Assembly: GCA_030278955.1 (NCBI GenBank)
Contig: JAOANR010000011.1
Span: 28,586,403-28,650,402, forward strand
Length of the DNA: 64,000 bases
Direction of reading: 5' to 3'
DNA from: Hygrophila difformis
Taxonomy: Eukaryota > Streptophyta > Magnoliopsida > Lamiales > Acanthaceae
A program made the translations under genes and the position numbers. Of the stretch, positions 54,321-64,000 are shown piece after piece (position 1 is the first letter of the stretch; the number at the start of each line of letters is the position of its first letter). Below the pieces are notes generated by a model. The model ran no database searches and was not told the DNA's origin. It saw nothing but the letters and a program-made list of their open reading frames with translations.

Positions 54321-56300
54321 ATACTTTTTTGTTATCTTTTCATTCATTCAAAACTTATATTATTAAGTAATGTATTTTAAATTTTCGTTGTTATTATTTT
54401 TCATGGACTAATATTTAATTTTATAATAAATAAATTTTAATTATAATTATATTTTGATTATCTGATAATTTTTTAAAATATTACTTTAGTCCATAATATT
54501 TTGTTCAATTTTTCCTTTTTCATATTCATTATGAAATTTTTTTGGTAGTTAATATTTTCTTATAACTTAATTTATTTTTTATTATATTTTAATTCATTAT
54601 TAGTTATAAGCCCTAAAATCAAATTTATGCTCTGATACCAAGTTTTTTAGGGAGTATATGGCTTTTTGAGCACATTTTCTGTAAGTATAAACTATTTTTT
54701 CTATTTGGATAACTATATTTATTCATTGAAAAAAATTCTAAAATGAAATAAGTATTATAAAAATAAAAAAATCTTAAAAAACAAAAATGAAAATGCAATA
54801 AAATTTTCAAATAAATAAAATAAGAATCTAAATATAATTAATAATTAATTAAATTACTTTTTAAAATTAAAGAAATTGCAATAAATATAATTTGATTATC
54901 ATTCAATTATATGTTATTTTACTTTATTAAATAGTATATAATCTAATTCTATTAGTTAATTATATTTTTTATTTAAGTTAAAAGGGGAAATATAATTACT
55001 AAGTACTGTGTTTTTCAAATTGTTGTGCTATGTGAAATTTTCAAAAGTGAATGGGTGGAATGAGATTTTTTCTTTTTTTTTTTTTCAAATTCTTAGGGCC
55101 AAAATGAGATATTTTATTAATTGATGAAGGAGTCAAATTTGATATTTTAAAAGGCAAAAGCGTAGTATTTACAATAATTAAATTTAGGTATGTTTTTTTT
55201 GCTAGATTAAAAATTAAGCTCGGTACAAAAATTAGGATTAAAATTTTATTAAATTCTTATAGTTGACTAAATTTGTTAAATGTTTTTTGGTGAATCTGGG
55301 TATTCCAGACCATATTGGAGTCAACACTAATATTTTTTTAAAAAAAATTGATCATTCAATATGTATATTTTAATGAAGTATTTTTATTTAAAATATGGTT
55401 ATTATATTCCTCATATATATATTTTGTGCGACAACGTATTCAGGCATCATATTCCTTATGTTGATATAGGATTTTATGTATTTTAGACATAAAATTTTAC
55501 CCTAAAATAAATCTATTTAATAATATATACAATCAAATAATATTATATAGTTTAATCCCCCTTTAATCAATTCATACCTTTTTAAAATATATATATTAAG
55601 ATTTTCTGAATATTTTATTATATTAATAGATAGATATATTTTCTAAATATAAATACTGATGATGTGGAAGATAATTTGGAATTAGTCAGCGATTAATCAG
55701 CGCTAACGTGAATTAATTTTAGCCATTGATTATAAAATGGTGGCATAATTACTGATAAAATCCTGAAGATTAAAACTAATTAGTTATATTAAATAAGAAC
55801 AATACAGTCTGCACAGACCAAAAAATATTCAGGATGTGGTTGTATAGATCAGGGTTTGCTTTGTTTCATGATGTGGTTGTATAGATCATTGCCCTTTTCT
55901 CATTGTTATTTACACATTTTTTCATTAGAGAATCTTAAAAAAATAAACAATAAAAAATAAATTAAAAAGTGTTGGGTACCAGACATGTGGGCGGTACCCA
56001 CCATTATCGGGTAATGGTAATAAATTTTCAAACCCGAACCCGACTAACCCAACCCACCAAACCCGACCCGAAGCCCATCCTTACGTAAATGGATCATCTT
56101 AAGCATGGCTAGTACCTATTTTAAACAAATAACACCAAAGACAAAAAGCGGCATCTTTTTTAACACTAAATTCAAGTCAATAATGTTCTTCAAATCATTT
56201 CTTCTAAAATGATCTCATTTTATCACCAAATCAAGTTTTTGGAAAATTGTGATCATGTGGTCGACGACGATCTTCTAATAAGTACTGTCTCCTTAGTTCA
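54321..56300. other. AT-rich intergenic DNA
   Basis: Nearly 2 kb of AT-rich sequence. Two details only: GCTCTGATACCA at 54629-54640 (complement of an iMet PBS) and a CCCGA-rich block at 55975-56085. No gene was recognised. Confidence 0.4.
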
Positions 56301-58471
56301 TGTAACACCCCAGTTTTGGTAACCCAGGTCAGGATGTCACCGCCATACCTTCCAAGCAAGACGCGAACCATTTCGAGCTCACTTGAAAGTTGCAAGGCTA
56401 AGTCGTACCAAAATTTAAAATATAAAATCCACTTAAAAATATATATCCCGGAATAAAAATTATTTATCGTTGGTTTGTTTAAGTATTCTTCTTTGCGCTT
56501 GCGGAAAATAAAAATAAAGTAAAATAAGGAATATACATGTCCATAATATAACAAGTAATTAATTATGCGACATGTGTTTGATAAAATATTTTCCCCTTCC
56601 CGATGCATATGCTTGATGCCTTCTTCTGATATCTGTAAAAGAAATTGCACAACATTTATCAGTACAACGGTACTGAGTAAGTCAACCCTCACCACATCAA
56701 GTGATGGGTTTTAAAAGAGATTGACTCAACTCTAAAATAAGATAATAATATACATTATACATTTAAACTTAATTTAATAAGAATACTTTATAATGCTTAC
56801 ACATACTTTAAATTAAAAATATGCTTTACCATCTTTTACATCTTTTACCATCGGCATCTAAAGAACACGAGGACACCATTCTTTGGGAATTCAACCCATC
56901 ATCTATGGGAATCTAATCCATCATCTATGAGACTCAACCCATCTTATGGGAATAAAACTCATCGCAAAGTGAATGCAGCGGACCCTATACAGACACACTC
57001 CGGAGTCCCAGATAATCCATACGGATACATCTAGAAGTATAGACTCATACATCACGAATAAATAAATGCCGTTTTGGCTACGAGAGGGGGTGGCAAATAT
57101 AACGATCCACGAAGTGCACATACCCTCAAGAGAAATAATATGGCATCCAACTCGGAACTTAGGGCACAATGGTTTTTAGAAAATACATTTTTATCATCTC
57201 ATAGCTTAAAAACTTTCAAAATTTCATGTACTACAATCCATAGATACTCGTCAGAAATCATATTTTCTTTATATCTATAATAATATTATTCTCTTGGCAT
57301 TGCCAAAATCTTATTGAAAAGGATTCTCATTAGATCTATTTTCACAAAATCCGTAGCTTTATAAATAAAAGTATTTTGATAGGCTTTATAAGGAACTCAT
57401 GTTTGTTAACAATATTTATAGGCTATTCTCAAAATTAATTTCAAAAGCCTGTGTATACATACTCTTGTCAAAAACCATATTTTTCCGAACCTATAGATGT
57501 ATCAGGATCCATACTCTGACTCATCTATAAATATTTAGGTATGTCTTAAAATATCGAATCACTTGAATCCACAAAAAGGTATAAGCCAAAATCACTCCTA
57601 GCAATAGGGATCAATACAATCCAATTTTTAAAACATGACTCTCACAGATGCAACAGAAAGTTTGGACGAGTTTAAAAATACAAACGGAAGGCGATTGATA
57701 TGAAATTTTGACTGAAGATAGCCAAGACATAGAGGATCGATTCTCGTGAAGGCACCTTTTCAAAATAAGGAACGGAAATGGTTCAAAATTGTAGATCTTT
57801 ACAGATATAAAAAGCTGACAGACTGTGTTCAATTTTTAGGTTAAAACCAGACGCTATTTGGGGGTCCAAAAAGCATCCAAAATTCATGAAATTTGAACCA
57901 CATAATCTTGAAGATGTGAGGAATAAATCCTGTGAAGAACATGTTCGGAGATCAGGTCCTTAAAAGATTCGAAATTACAGATTCAAAAAGTTGCGCAAGA
58001 ATGACCAAACTGACAGATTGAACAATTGAGTAAGGATGATGGATTTCGAATATATACACTTAAAAACCAAGGATTGGGATCTCCAAAACATGATATAATG
58101 AGAGTAACTTACTAAGTTGAATGTTGGGGATGGAAAATTCAAAACTGACAGCTGCTGCCTTTGAGATTCACACACGACAAAAAAACGCACAAGGTCGACT
58201 ACACTTCGGCAAGATGACGGAATCAAATTTCCTTTCAATAATATCCGACTCAAATACACAAAAAATATAAGAAGTAACAACATCAATTATTGGGAGTGGT
58301 GGATATAGGCTGCTGGTATTAGAATAAACCTTCACCAAAATTAGACACTCACAACACACTGACCTCTCTCCTTCTCTCTCGGATATACTGAAGATTTTCA
58401 AGGTGATTTGATTAGACAGTGGAGACTTGATAAATGGAATGCGAAGGGTGGTAGATAGGTAAGGATTATAA
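56301..58471 (+). mobile_element. Gypsy-type LTR fragment, TGTAACACCCC family, copy A
   Basis: Starts TGTAACACCCCAG, then AACCCAGGTCAGGATGTCAC, closely parallel to 63668. CAGTACAACGGTACTGAGTA near 56665 matches the equivalent point of the copy at 62242. TG(T)AACACCCC is a common start of plant Ty3/gypsy LTRs. The right limit is not defined and no internal region was seen, so it may be a solo LTR. The 154-codon minus ORF at its start is incidental. Confidence 0.5.
56888..56962. repeat. Short tandem repeat (~22 bp unit) in LTR fragment A
   Basis: Four imperfect copies of TATGGGAATCTAATCCATCATC. A similar position in the 62242 copy has its own, different repeat. Confidence 0.7.
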
Positions 58472-58934
58472 GAGGGTGTTTGGATTGGCTTCTACCAAGG
58501 TGATTTTGGCTTTTGCTTCTGCCAAAAGCACTTTTGGGGAAAAAGAAACGTTTGGTTTGGCTTTTTGAAAAAAGCAGAAGCACCTCGAAAAGCTGCAAAA
58601 GTGCTTCTGAGAGAAGCAGCCCAGGGGGTGCTTCTCCGAAAAGCAAAAGCCAAAAGCACTTCGTAAATTGTGCAAAGACTTAAATACCCTCATTACTTAA
58701 TATAAATTACACTATAAATATATCTTATTATTATATTAAGTAGCATGTCCTTTTTGGTAATTTATACATTTAAAAAGCACTTTTTACTTTTACACATCCA
58801 AACACACTTTTGAAGAAAAGCTGCTTTTCAAACATTACATCCAAACACAAAAGTTACCTGCTTCTGCTTTTGGCTTTCACTTCTGCTTCTGCTTTTGGCT
58901 TCTGATTTTTTCAAAAGCCAATCCAAACGGGCCC
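58472..58934. mobile_element. Tourist-like (PIF/Harbinger) MITE, 463 bp
   Basis: Ends GAGGGTGTTTGGATTGGCTT and, inverted, GGGCCCGTTTGGATTGGCTT, with a 3-bp TAA duplication (58469-58471 and 58935-58937). The interior is rich in CAAAAGC/GCTTTTG inverted repeats and can fold extensively. Confidence 0.85.
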
Positions 58935-58937
58935 TAA

Positions 58938-60707
58938 TTCTAACGGTTCCTATAAATTAAAACATAATTATCCTAATTGAATGTAGGCAGCCTGGCGTTC
59001 CAAAGCTTGTAAAAACTTTATCCAAGAATAAGTTGCTTCATGCCATATCATGTAATGCTTGGTCAGAACTTATTATCCTAATTTACTCTACCGTGCATTA
59101 CTCCATTCCCAATTCAAATTCTATGGTCAAGTAGTGTCATGGCCGGTCCCACTCCAATTAGTGAATAATAAAATACTAGTACTTATTATGAATTAAAACC
59201 AATTGGAATGTTAGCAAGATGAATTAAAACCAATTGGAATGTTAGCAAGTAATTGGAGGAGTGGTATAATTGATTATAAATTTGATCATTAAAATTATTG
59301 AAAATAAATTGGATTAATATGAATATGATAATACAATCATCTATTTAAACTAAATAGTTGGCAGAATAATAATTATAATATTGATGAAAGAAAAATTAGT
59401 AATAGTAAAAATAATACATTTTTAAATAGAATTATGGGGTTTTACAGTTCATCACTACTACCAAAAGGATAACTATTAATAGGTGTAAGTAATCTTGGAT
59501 CTCTAATAATTTCATCCTTCGCCAATTCTACTTTTGTTCGTTGTTTTTCACAACAATCTCCATTATTCAAATTCGTATTACTTGGTGAAGATGAAGCCAA
59601 TCTCTTTCATTTTAGACAAAAATTATCCATAGTAAAATTGGTACCTAAAATATTAAAATATTTCAATAATGTTGTACAATATTTACATATTAGCTCTATA
59701 TTTGTGTGTGTATATACTTAAAGCATAGGCAATAGTGAATGTGGAGTTGTGTAAGAATAGGGAAAACAAATAATAAAACCAAGAAAAGAAACACTTCTCG
59801 GTATTGGAATATGATAATGGGCAGTGATGAGAGACGAGGTAGAAATCCAATATGAGAAATGAATTGCTGATGATGAATATAGATCAATCAAATGAGAGAT
59901 TACGATGATACAACTATATAGGCAAAGGAAACCCACTACCGCCACATTAGGTGTACAAATCCAATTTCTCTTGTTCATGCTTTACTTAACATTCAATTGC
60001 ATGTATTGAGTGCATGCATCTGTGACAAATAATAATTTATAAAAACACAACAAAATTGAAATCTTGGAATCTTATTATGAATTCTTAAAAGCAACAAGTA
60101 CAAGAATATGTGGTGGTAGCGGACTAGCAATTTTTTTTTTCTCTCACTATATTCTTAATATAGATAACAGTCATTCTTATTTAAAAATCAATAACAGGAA
60201 CATTCATTCATTCTCAATCATAATAGATAACTTATCAAGCAAAAAAAATCATAACAGATAACATTCAGTTTCAATAGTCACTCTTGGACAATACAAGAAT
60301 TCAGGATTTGTTTTGGATGATGTATCAAAAGATGATGAAATGATGAAGTATTGCTTTGTATCTGTTGAATGACGCTTTATATACGCTGAGTGTTTTTATA
60401 CAACTCAAACTCCATTAAATACCCAGTACATCAGCACTCATATTCTTGCTTTTCTTTTATGTTATTGCAATGTTCAAACTTCAAACTCATAGTTTAGAAA
60501 ATGTTTAGACTTTGGAATTTGATTGATGGTGATGGAAGGGTAGAAACGCAGAAAACTAGTGGAGAAGCCGAAGAATTATAAGTGGAGCATAAAAGAAGCT
60601 CTAATTCGATATATAAATGGACCAAGATCTATTGGACTATAAATAATTTTGGGCCTCTTAAAATTGAAAAGAACAAAATAATACTACTACCAACATTATC
60701 TAATATA
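58938..60707. other. AT-rich intergenic DNA
   Basis: No gene recognised. It holds a 31-bp tandem duplication at 59190-59250. Confidence 0.4.
59190..59250. repeat. Tandem duplication, 2 x ~31 bp
   Basis: GAATTAAAACCAATTGGAAT plus GTTAGCAAG repeated twice without mismatch apart from the final base, indicating a recent duplication. Confidence 0.9.
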
Positions 60708-60709
60708 TA

Positions 60710-60899
60710 CTCCATCCGTCATTTTACAAATGTCTTATTCACTATTTTAGAATGTCCCATTCACAAATATATTCTTTCTATAAATAAAATAATTTTTCCC
60801 TCCAACAACTATGTGAACCCCGTCATATACTCACAAATTAACTCTACATTAATTTTCGTATCCAACAGTAACAAGACATTTGTAATGGGATGGAGGGAG
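60710..60899. mobile_element. Stowaway-like MITE, 190 bp
   Basis: Inverted ends CTCCATCCGTCATTTTACAAAT and, reversed, CTCCCTCCATCCCATTACAAAT with TA flanks (60708-60709 and 60900-60901). Confidence 0.85.
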
Positions 60900-61530
60900 T
60901 ATATTATGTTGTAGATTTTGTTGAAAAATTCATGGGACCTGAGCCATTCCTTTTTGAAGAGTAGTTTGGCCCTGTCGTCAAGATAGTAAGTGGGTTCTTG
61001 AACAATGGTCGTTCATATGGATGGAAATTATCCTCTTGGTGGTGGTTTGGTTGCAAATAGGAATGACAAAGGGCCGGTTTTGGAATGGGGAGTTGCATTT
61101 CGATCCCCAAAATCATTATCATTTTGTTCCCCAAAATCGTCCTAATCCTTATTGAGGATCCCATTGGGTACCATAATTTCTCAGATCCCTATTGGGGACC
61201 TTATTAGGGATTCATTTACAAACCAATTTTCATTTTCATTTCCATAATTGGGAGGGCCACAACTATACCATTCAAGCCAACTTTCAATTCATAAATCACA
61301 ATATCAAAAAATACATATAAAATTATTTAACAATAACCCATAATCCATATGTGGCATGGGCTCCCACCACTTTCCTAGCCTGTATAGGCTGTTCAGCAAA
61401 AAAAAAAAAAACCCATAATCCACATCAAAAGTTCATAATTATTTCCAATATATAATTAACATCAAACTAATGGGCTTAATTTCGTAATTATTTTATTTTA
61501 CGCAGCCGAAGGTCAGAAAATGGCTGGTGA

Positions 61531-61650
61531 AAGTCCATACCACACAAATTACAAATAGGTAAAGAGGAGGTATAGGTAGCCGGAAAGGGAATACAACCCT
61601 CAACCATAAGGTTGAGAGTCAGTAACTTAACCTCTAGGATAAATCATCAT
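61531..61650 (-). mobile_element. SINE-like repeat, family B, copy 2
   Basis: Minus strand shows TAGAGGTTAAGTTACTGACTC (A-box-like) and GGTTGTATTCCC (B-box-like) separated by a CAACC-TTAT-GGTTG arm, matching 23600-23725. Limits approximate. Confidence 0.5.
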
Positions 61651-61721
61651 CCATTTTATAATTATTTTGGATTGCCCTGGCTATAATTTATAAAATATAA
61701 TACAGTATATATAAAATATTA

Positions 61722-61981
61722 CTTCCTCCGTTTTCCTTTTATTGTAACATTTGGAATTTTGACACTGTTCACACTTGCACTTTGACTTAAAGTTTTATCA
61801 TAGTTATACAAGTTCAAATATAGTTAAGTGAGATCTTGTTAGATTCGTCTCGTCGAGTAGTTTTTAAATATCAAACTTTTAGAATTTTTACTTGTACAGA
61901 AATTGAGTTATTAATGATTAAAAATACGAATTGGACTGTGTGCATTGTGGGTCCGTTACAATTTTTAGAAAACGGAGGGAG
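61722..61981. mobile_element. Stowaway-like MITE, 260 bp, inside a hAT element
   Basis: Ends CTTCCTCCGTTTTCCTTTTATT and, inverted, CTCCCTCCGTTTTCTAAAAATT with TA flanks (61720-61721 and 61982-61983). Confidence 0.86.
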
Positions 61982-62241
61982 TATATAATATAAAAATTTA
62001 TTATAAATTATATATAAAATATATCGGGACGGGCTGGGGGTACTATTCCCCGTCCTTGAAAAAAACCTCATTCCCCGGCTTATCCCCAATAATCCACCCC
62101 CGAAATCGAACTGAAGATTTGATTTTAGATTTTCACAATCGGGTATGGGATTTTTTGCCATCCATAGTTGCGAAGGACTGTGACAATGTGCCGCGGTGAG
62201 GGATGCATCTAGGTTGGATGATAATGAAGGTTCTTGGTTAA

Positions 62242-63667
62242 TGTGACGCCTCGAAATTTCAATCTTGATTTTTCGCAAGCGTTACCGCCATAGTAACAAT
62301 CCTAAACTAGTGACCAGCTAACTTAGAACAACTAGTACAAGGCTGAGCACAAACATATAGTGATTATCTCATTAACCAATTAAATGTGGAAGCTAAAGCA
62401 ATTAAAACACATACATAGTCTCAACATAAACTTCATATAATCATCCAACATTATCTCTAGGCTACAAGCCTTATGATCGAAAGTAGGCAACAAGCCAATT
62501 ATCAGAAATACAAAGCTACCAGCCGAAATAGTTACACATGGCCACAGGCCAACAGAATGTAAATCCTAGGCTCACCGGCCTCAACTAGCATTATACCAAG
62601 TACCAACAATTAATAATAATAGAATATACATAAACATAGAAAAATGCATCAGAACACTCTATTTATGTGATCTCTCTATACCCAACCTGAATCTTACTCC
62701 AGCGCCTCCAGGAGGATCTATAAAACAGACAAAACAAAGGAGTCAGTACAATGTACTGAGCAAAGGATATGCGTGGAGGGGGAATAACGGGGAAACATAA
62801 TATAATAACAAAAGGTATATAAAGCATATAAAACATCATACCGTCCCATACCGGTGCTTCAACCACACATACAATTTATGCAAATGATGCATGGCCTAAC
62901 ATACATCTATCTACCATATGTGCATACATAATAAATATACCTAGCCAACAACCTAAGAACCGGGCAAGTATGAACTCACAGGTGAGGATATCATCAACTC
63001 CAACCCATTCCAGGAAAAAATACAACATCCCTGCAAGGATCCGCAGTCGCGCCAGCCGCAGCTGAATAATCATATCACAGGCATCACAACCCAAATCATC
63101 CACCCCGAAGGGCCAACAAACATAACAGACAATAATCCAGGCATAACAGCCAAAATCCACCCCGCAAGGCCATCGCGATTGAAAAACACCCATGAAGGCT
63201 ACCCGATCAATCATATCACAGGCATAACAACCAATAATCTACCCCGTAGGACTATAGGGACTCAATAACACATGTGAAGGTTGCCGATCAAACATAAACA
63301 TCATAACAACCCATCGGGTTAATAACCATCAATTCCGATGCAATACCGTGATGTTCAAACACCTAATCACTAGATTTACATATTCGACAATACCATATAA
63401 CATATCGCATAATTTTCATCACATAAATATGAACATCATGTTCCAACAAGTCATAACGCTATATCAATGACATCCATGACTAATATAAACATTCCAAAAT
63501 TTAAATCATCATAAGAGGATCATAATTCAACAATTAGAGCAAGGTATTCGACAAGAACACACAATTAGGCATTCATCACCATCTAAGCGATATGATAACC
63601 CGAGAAGTGTCCCATCCTCTAAATTATCATGTCCTAACCTTAAACCATCATAAATATTGTTAATAAG
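62242..63667 (+). mobile_element. Gypsy-type LTR fragment, related family, copy C
   Basis: Starts TGTGACGCCTCGAAATTTC and shares the CAGTACAATGTACTGAGCAA landmark with copy A. It contains a degenerate repeat (63050-63330). It ends where copy B begins, so one may have inserted beside or into the other. No coding region. Confidence 0.45.
63050..63330. repeat. Degenerate repeat in LTR fragment C
   Basis: About four copies of a unit like CACAGGCATAACAACCAA, then AATCYACCCCGYAGG, at spacings of about 55-90 bp. Confidence 0.65.
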
Positions 63668-64000
63668 TGTAACACCCCGGATTTGATAACCCAGGCCGGG
63701 ATGTCACCGCCACATCTCTCTAGCAAGACACGGACTCTCCGAGCTTGCCAAAGAGATGCAAGGCTATAGGTATTGCAAAAAGATTTAAAACAAGTCCGGA
63801 ATCTATGTAAAAATAATAAGTGTCATCCACACATATAGTAGTAAATATATATTGCAACGGAAAAATGTAAATGGGCCGACATGGCCAAAACTCGGGATTT
63901 ACATGCCCGTTATGCAAGTATCGTAAAAAGCAAATGAACAATGTTTAATAATCCATCCCCAATGCACATGCTATGCATCATCTCCGTACTCTGAAATAAA
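63668..64000 (+). mobile_element. Gypsy-type LTR fragment, copy B, cut by window end
   Basis: TGTAACACCCCGGATTTG then AACCCAGGCCGGGATGTCAC, homologous to 56301 onward through GATGCATATGC/AATGCACATGC. The element continues beyond the window. Confidence 0.5.

Larger units (their letters stand above)
61058..62166. mobile_element. hAT element, non-autonomous, with nested insertions
   Basis: Ends TAGGAATGACAAAGGG and, inverted, TATGGATGGCAAAAAA; 8-bp duplication GTTGCAAA/GTTGCGAA (one mismatch; 61050-61057 and 62167-62174). Subterminal TCCCCAAAATC and GGGGACC motifs occur on both sides. It contains a SINE-like repeat (61531-61650) and a Stowaway-like MITE (61722-61981). Confidence 0.72.

Noticed and set aside
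55975..56085. Interstitial telomeric repeat (CCCTAAA type)
   Set aside because: The C-rich motifs are CCCGA and AACCC variants, not tandem CCCTAAA.
56231..56695. 154-codon minus-strand ORF as a gene
   Set aside because: It overlaps the conserved start of a gypsy-type LTR on the other strand, and the homologous copy at 63668 has no equivalent frame.
62876..63214. 112-codon minus-strand ORF with repeated Trp/Cys/Asp
   Set aside because: Its apparent repeats come from the degenerate DNA repeat in the LTR fragment; no start context or homology recognised.

Overview
The window is nuclear DNA of a flowering plant, almost certainly a eudicot. The evidence is spliced genes with GT-AG introns, a WUSCHEL-related homeobox gene, and dense plant-type transposons (LINEs with zf-RVT and RNase H domains, Stowaway and Tourist MITEs, hAT elements, a MULE carrying a ULP1-like peptidase gene, and LTR retrotransposons primed by initiator tRNA-Met). 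The species cannot be named from the sequence. Only one ordinary host gene is clear: a complete three-exon WOX13-type transcription factor at 4069-6130. The rest is layered mobile DNA, most of it broken.

Layout. 1-2880: 3' part of a dead LINE. 3120-3619: 500-bp MITE with TA target duplication, about 450 bp upstream of the WOX13 ATG. 4069-6130: WOX13. 6907-7420: degenerate GTCGCTGAAA minisatellite. 7617-8483: non-autonomous hAT element with a perfect 8-bp target duplication. About 9130-20640: Kaonashi-like MULE with a spliced ULP1-type cysteine peptidase gene (+), a small membrane-protein relic (-), an array of diverged repeats and a mudrA transposase gene (-), all disabled. 20690-21437: truncated LINE. 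21455-22935: relic of a gag-like coiled-coil ORF split by a MITE. 22937-24673: SINE-like repeats, MITEs and a hAT MITE. 25680-28130: PIF/Harbinger-associated ORF relic. 28590-29412 plus 35854-35945: hAT (TTF/DUF4371-type) transposase relic split by a complete 6.4-kb LTR element.

Two LTR elements are resolved to the base. LTR-RT1 (29413-35853, minus; TSD GGTGG) has 1.2-kb LTRs, an iMet PBS, a PPT, a coiled-coil/CCHC gag and a retropepsin-like region, but no reverse transcriptase or integrase. LTR-RT2 (39112-50738, plus; TSD AGTAG) has a 3.5-kb 3' LTR, a 5' LTR cut to about 0.46 kb, a pair of F-box-type gene pieces, and a run of about 4.7 kb of gag-like/coiled-coil ORFs with no pol. LTR-RT2 sits inside a LINE (36870-54205, minus; 15-bp TSD), which itself sits inside a 258-bp Stowaway-like MITE (36704-54312; TA TSD). 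All three layers can be peeled back exactly.

54313-64000 is AT-rich intergenic DNA with three TGTAACACCCC-type gypsy LTR pieces, a Tourist-like MITE, Stowaway-like MITEs and another hAT element holding nested insertions. Apart from WOX13, the sequences interact only as transposon parts: transposase or gag genes next to their terminal repeats, and later elements inserted into earlier ones.
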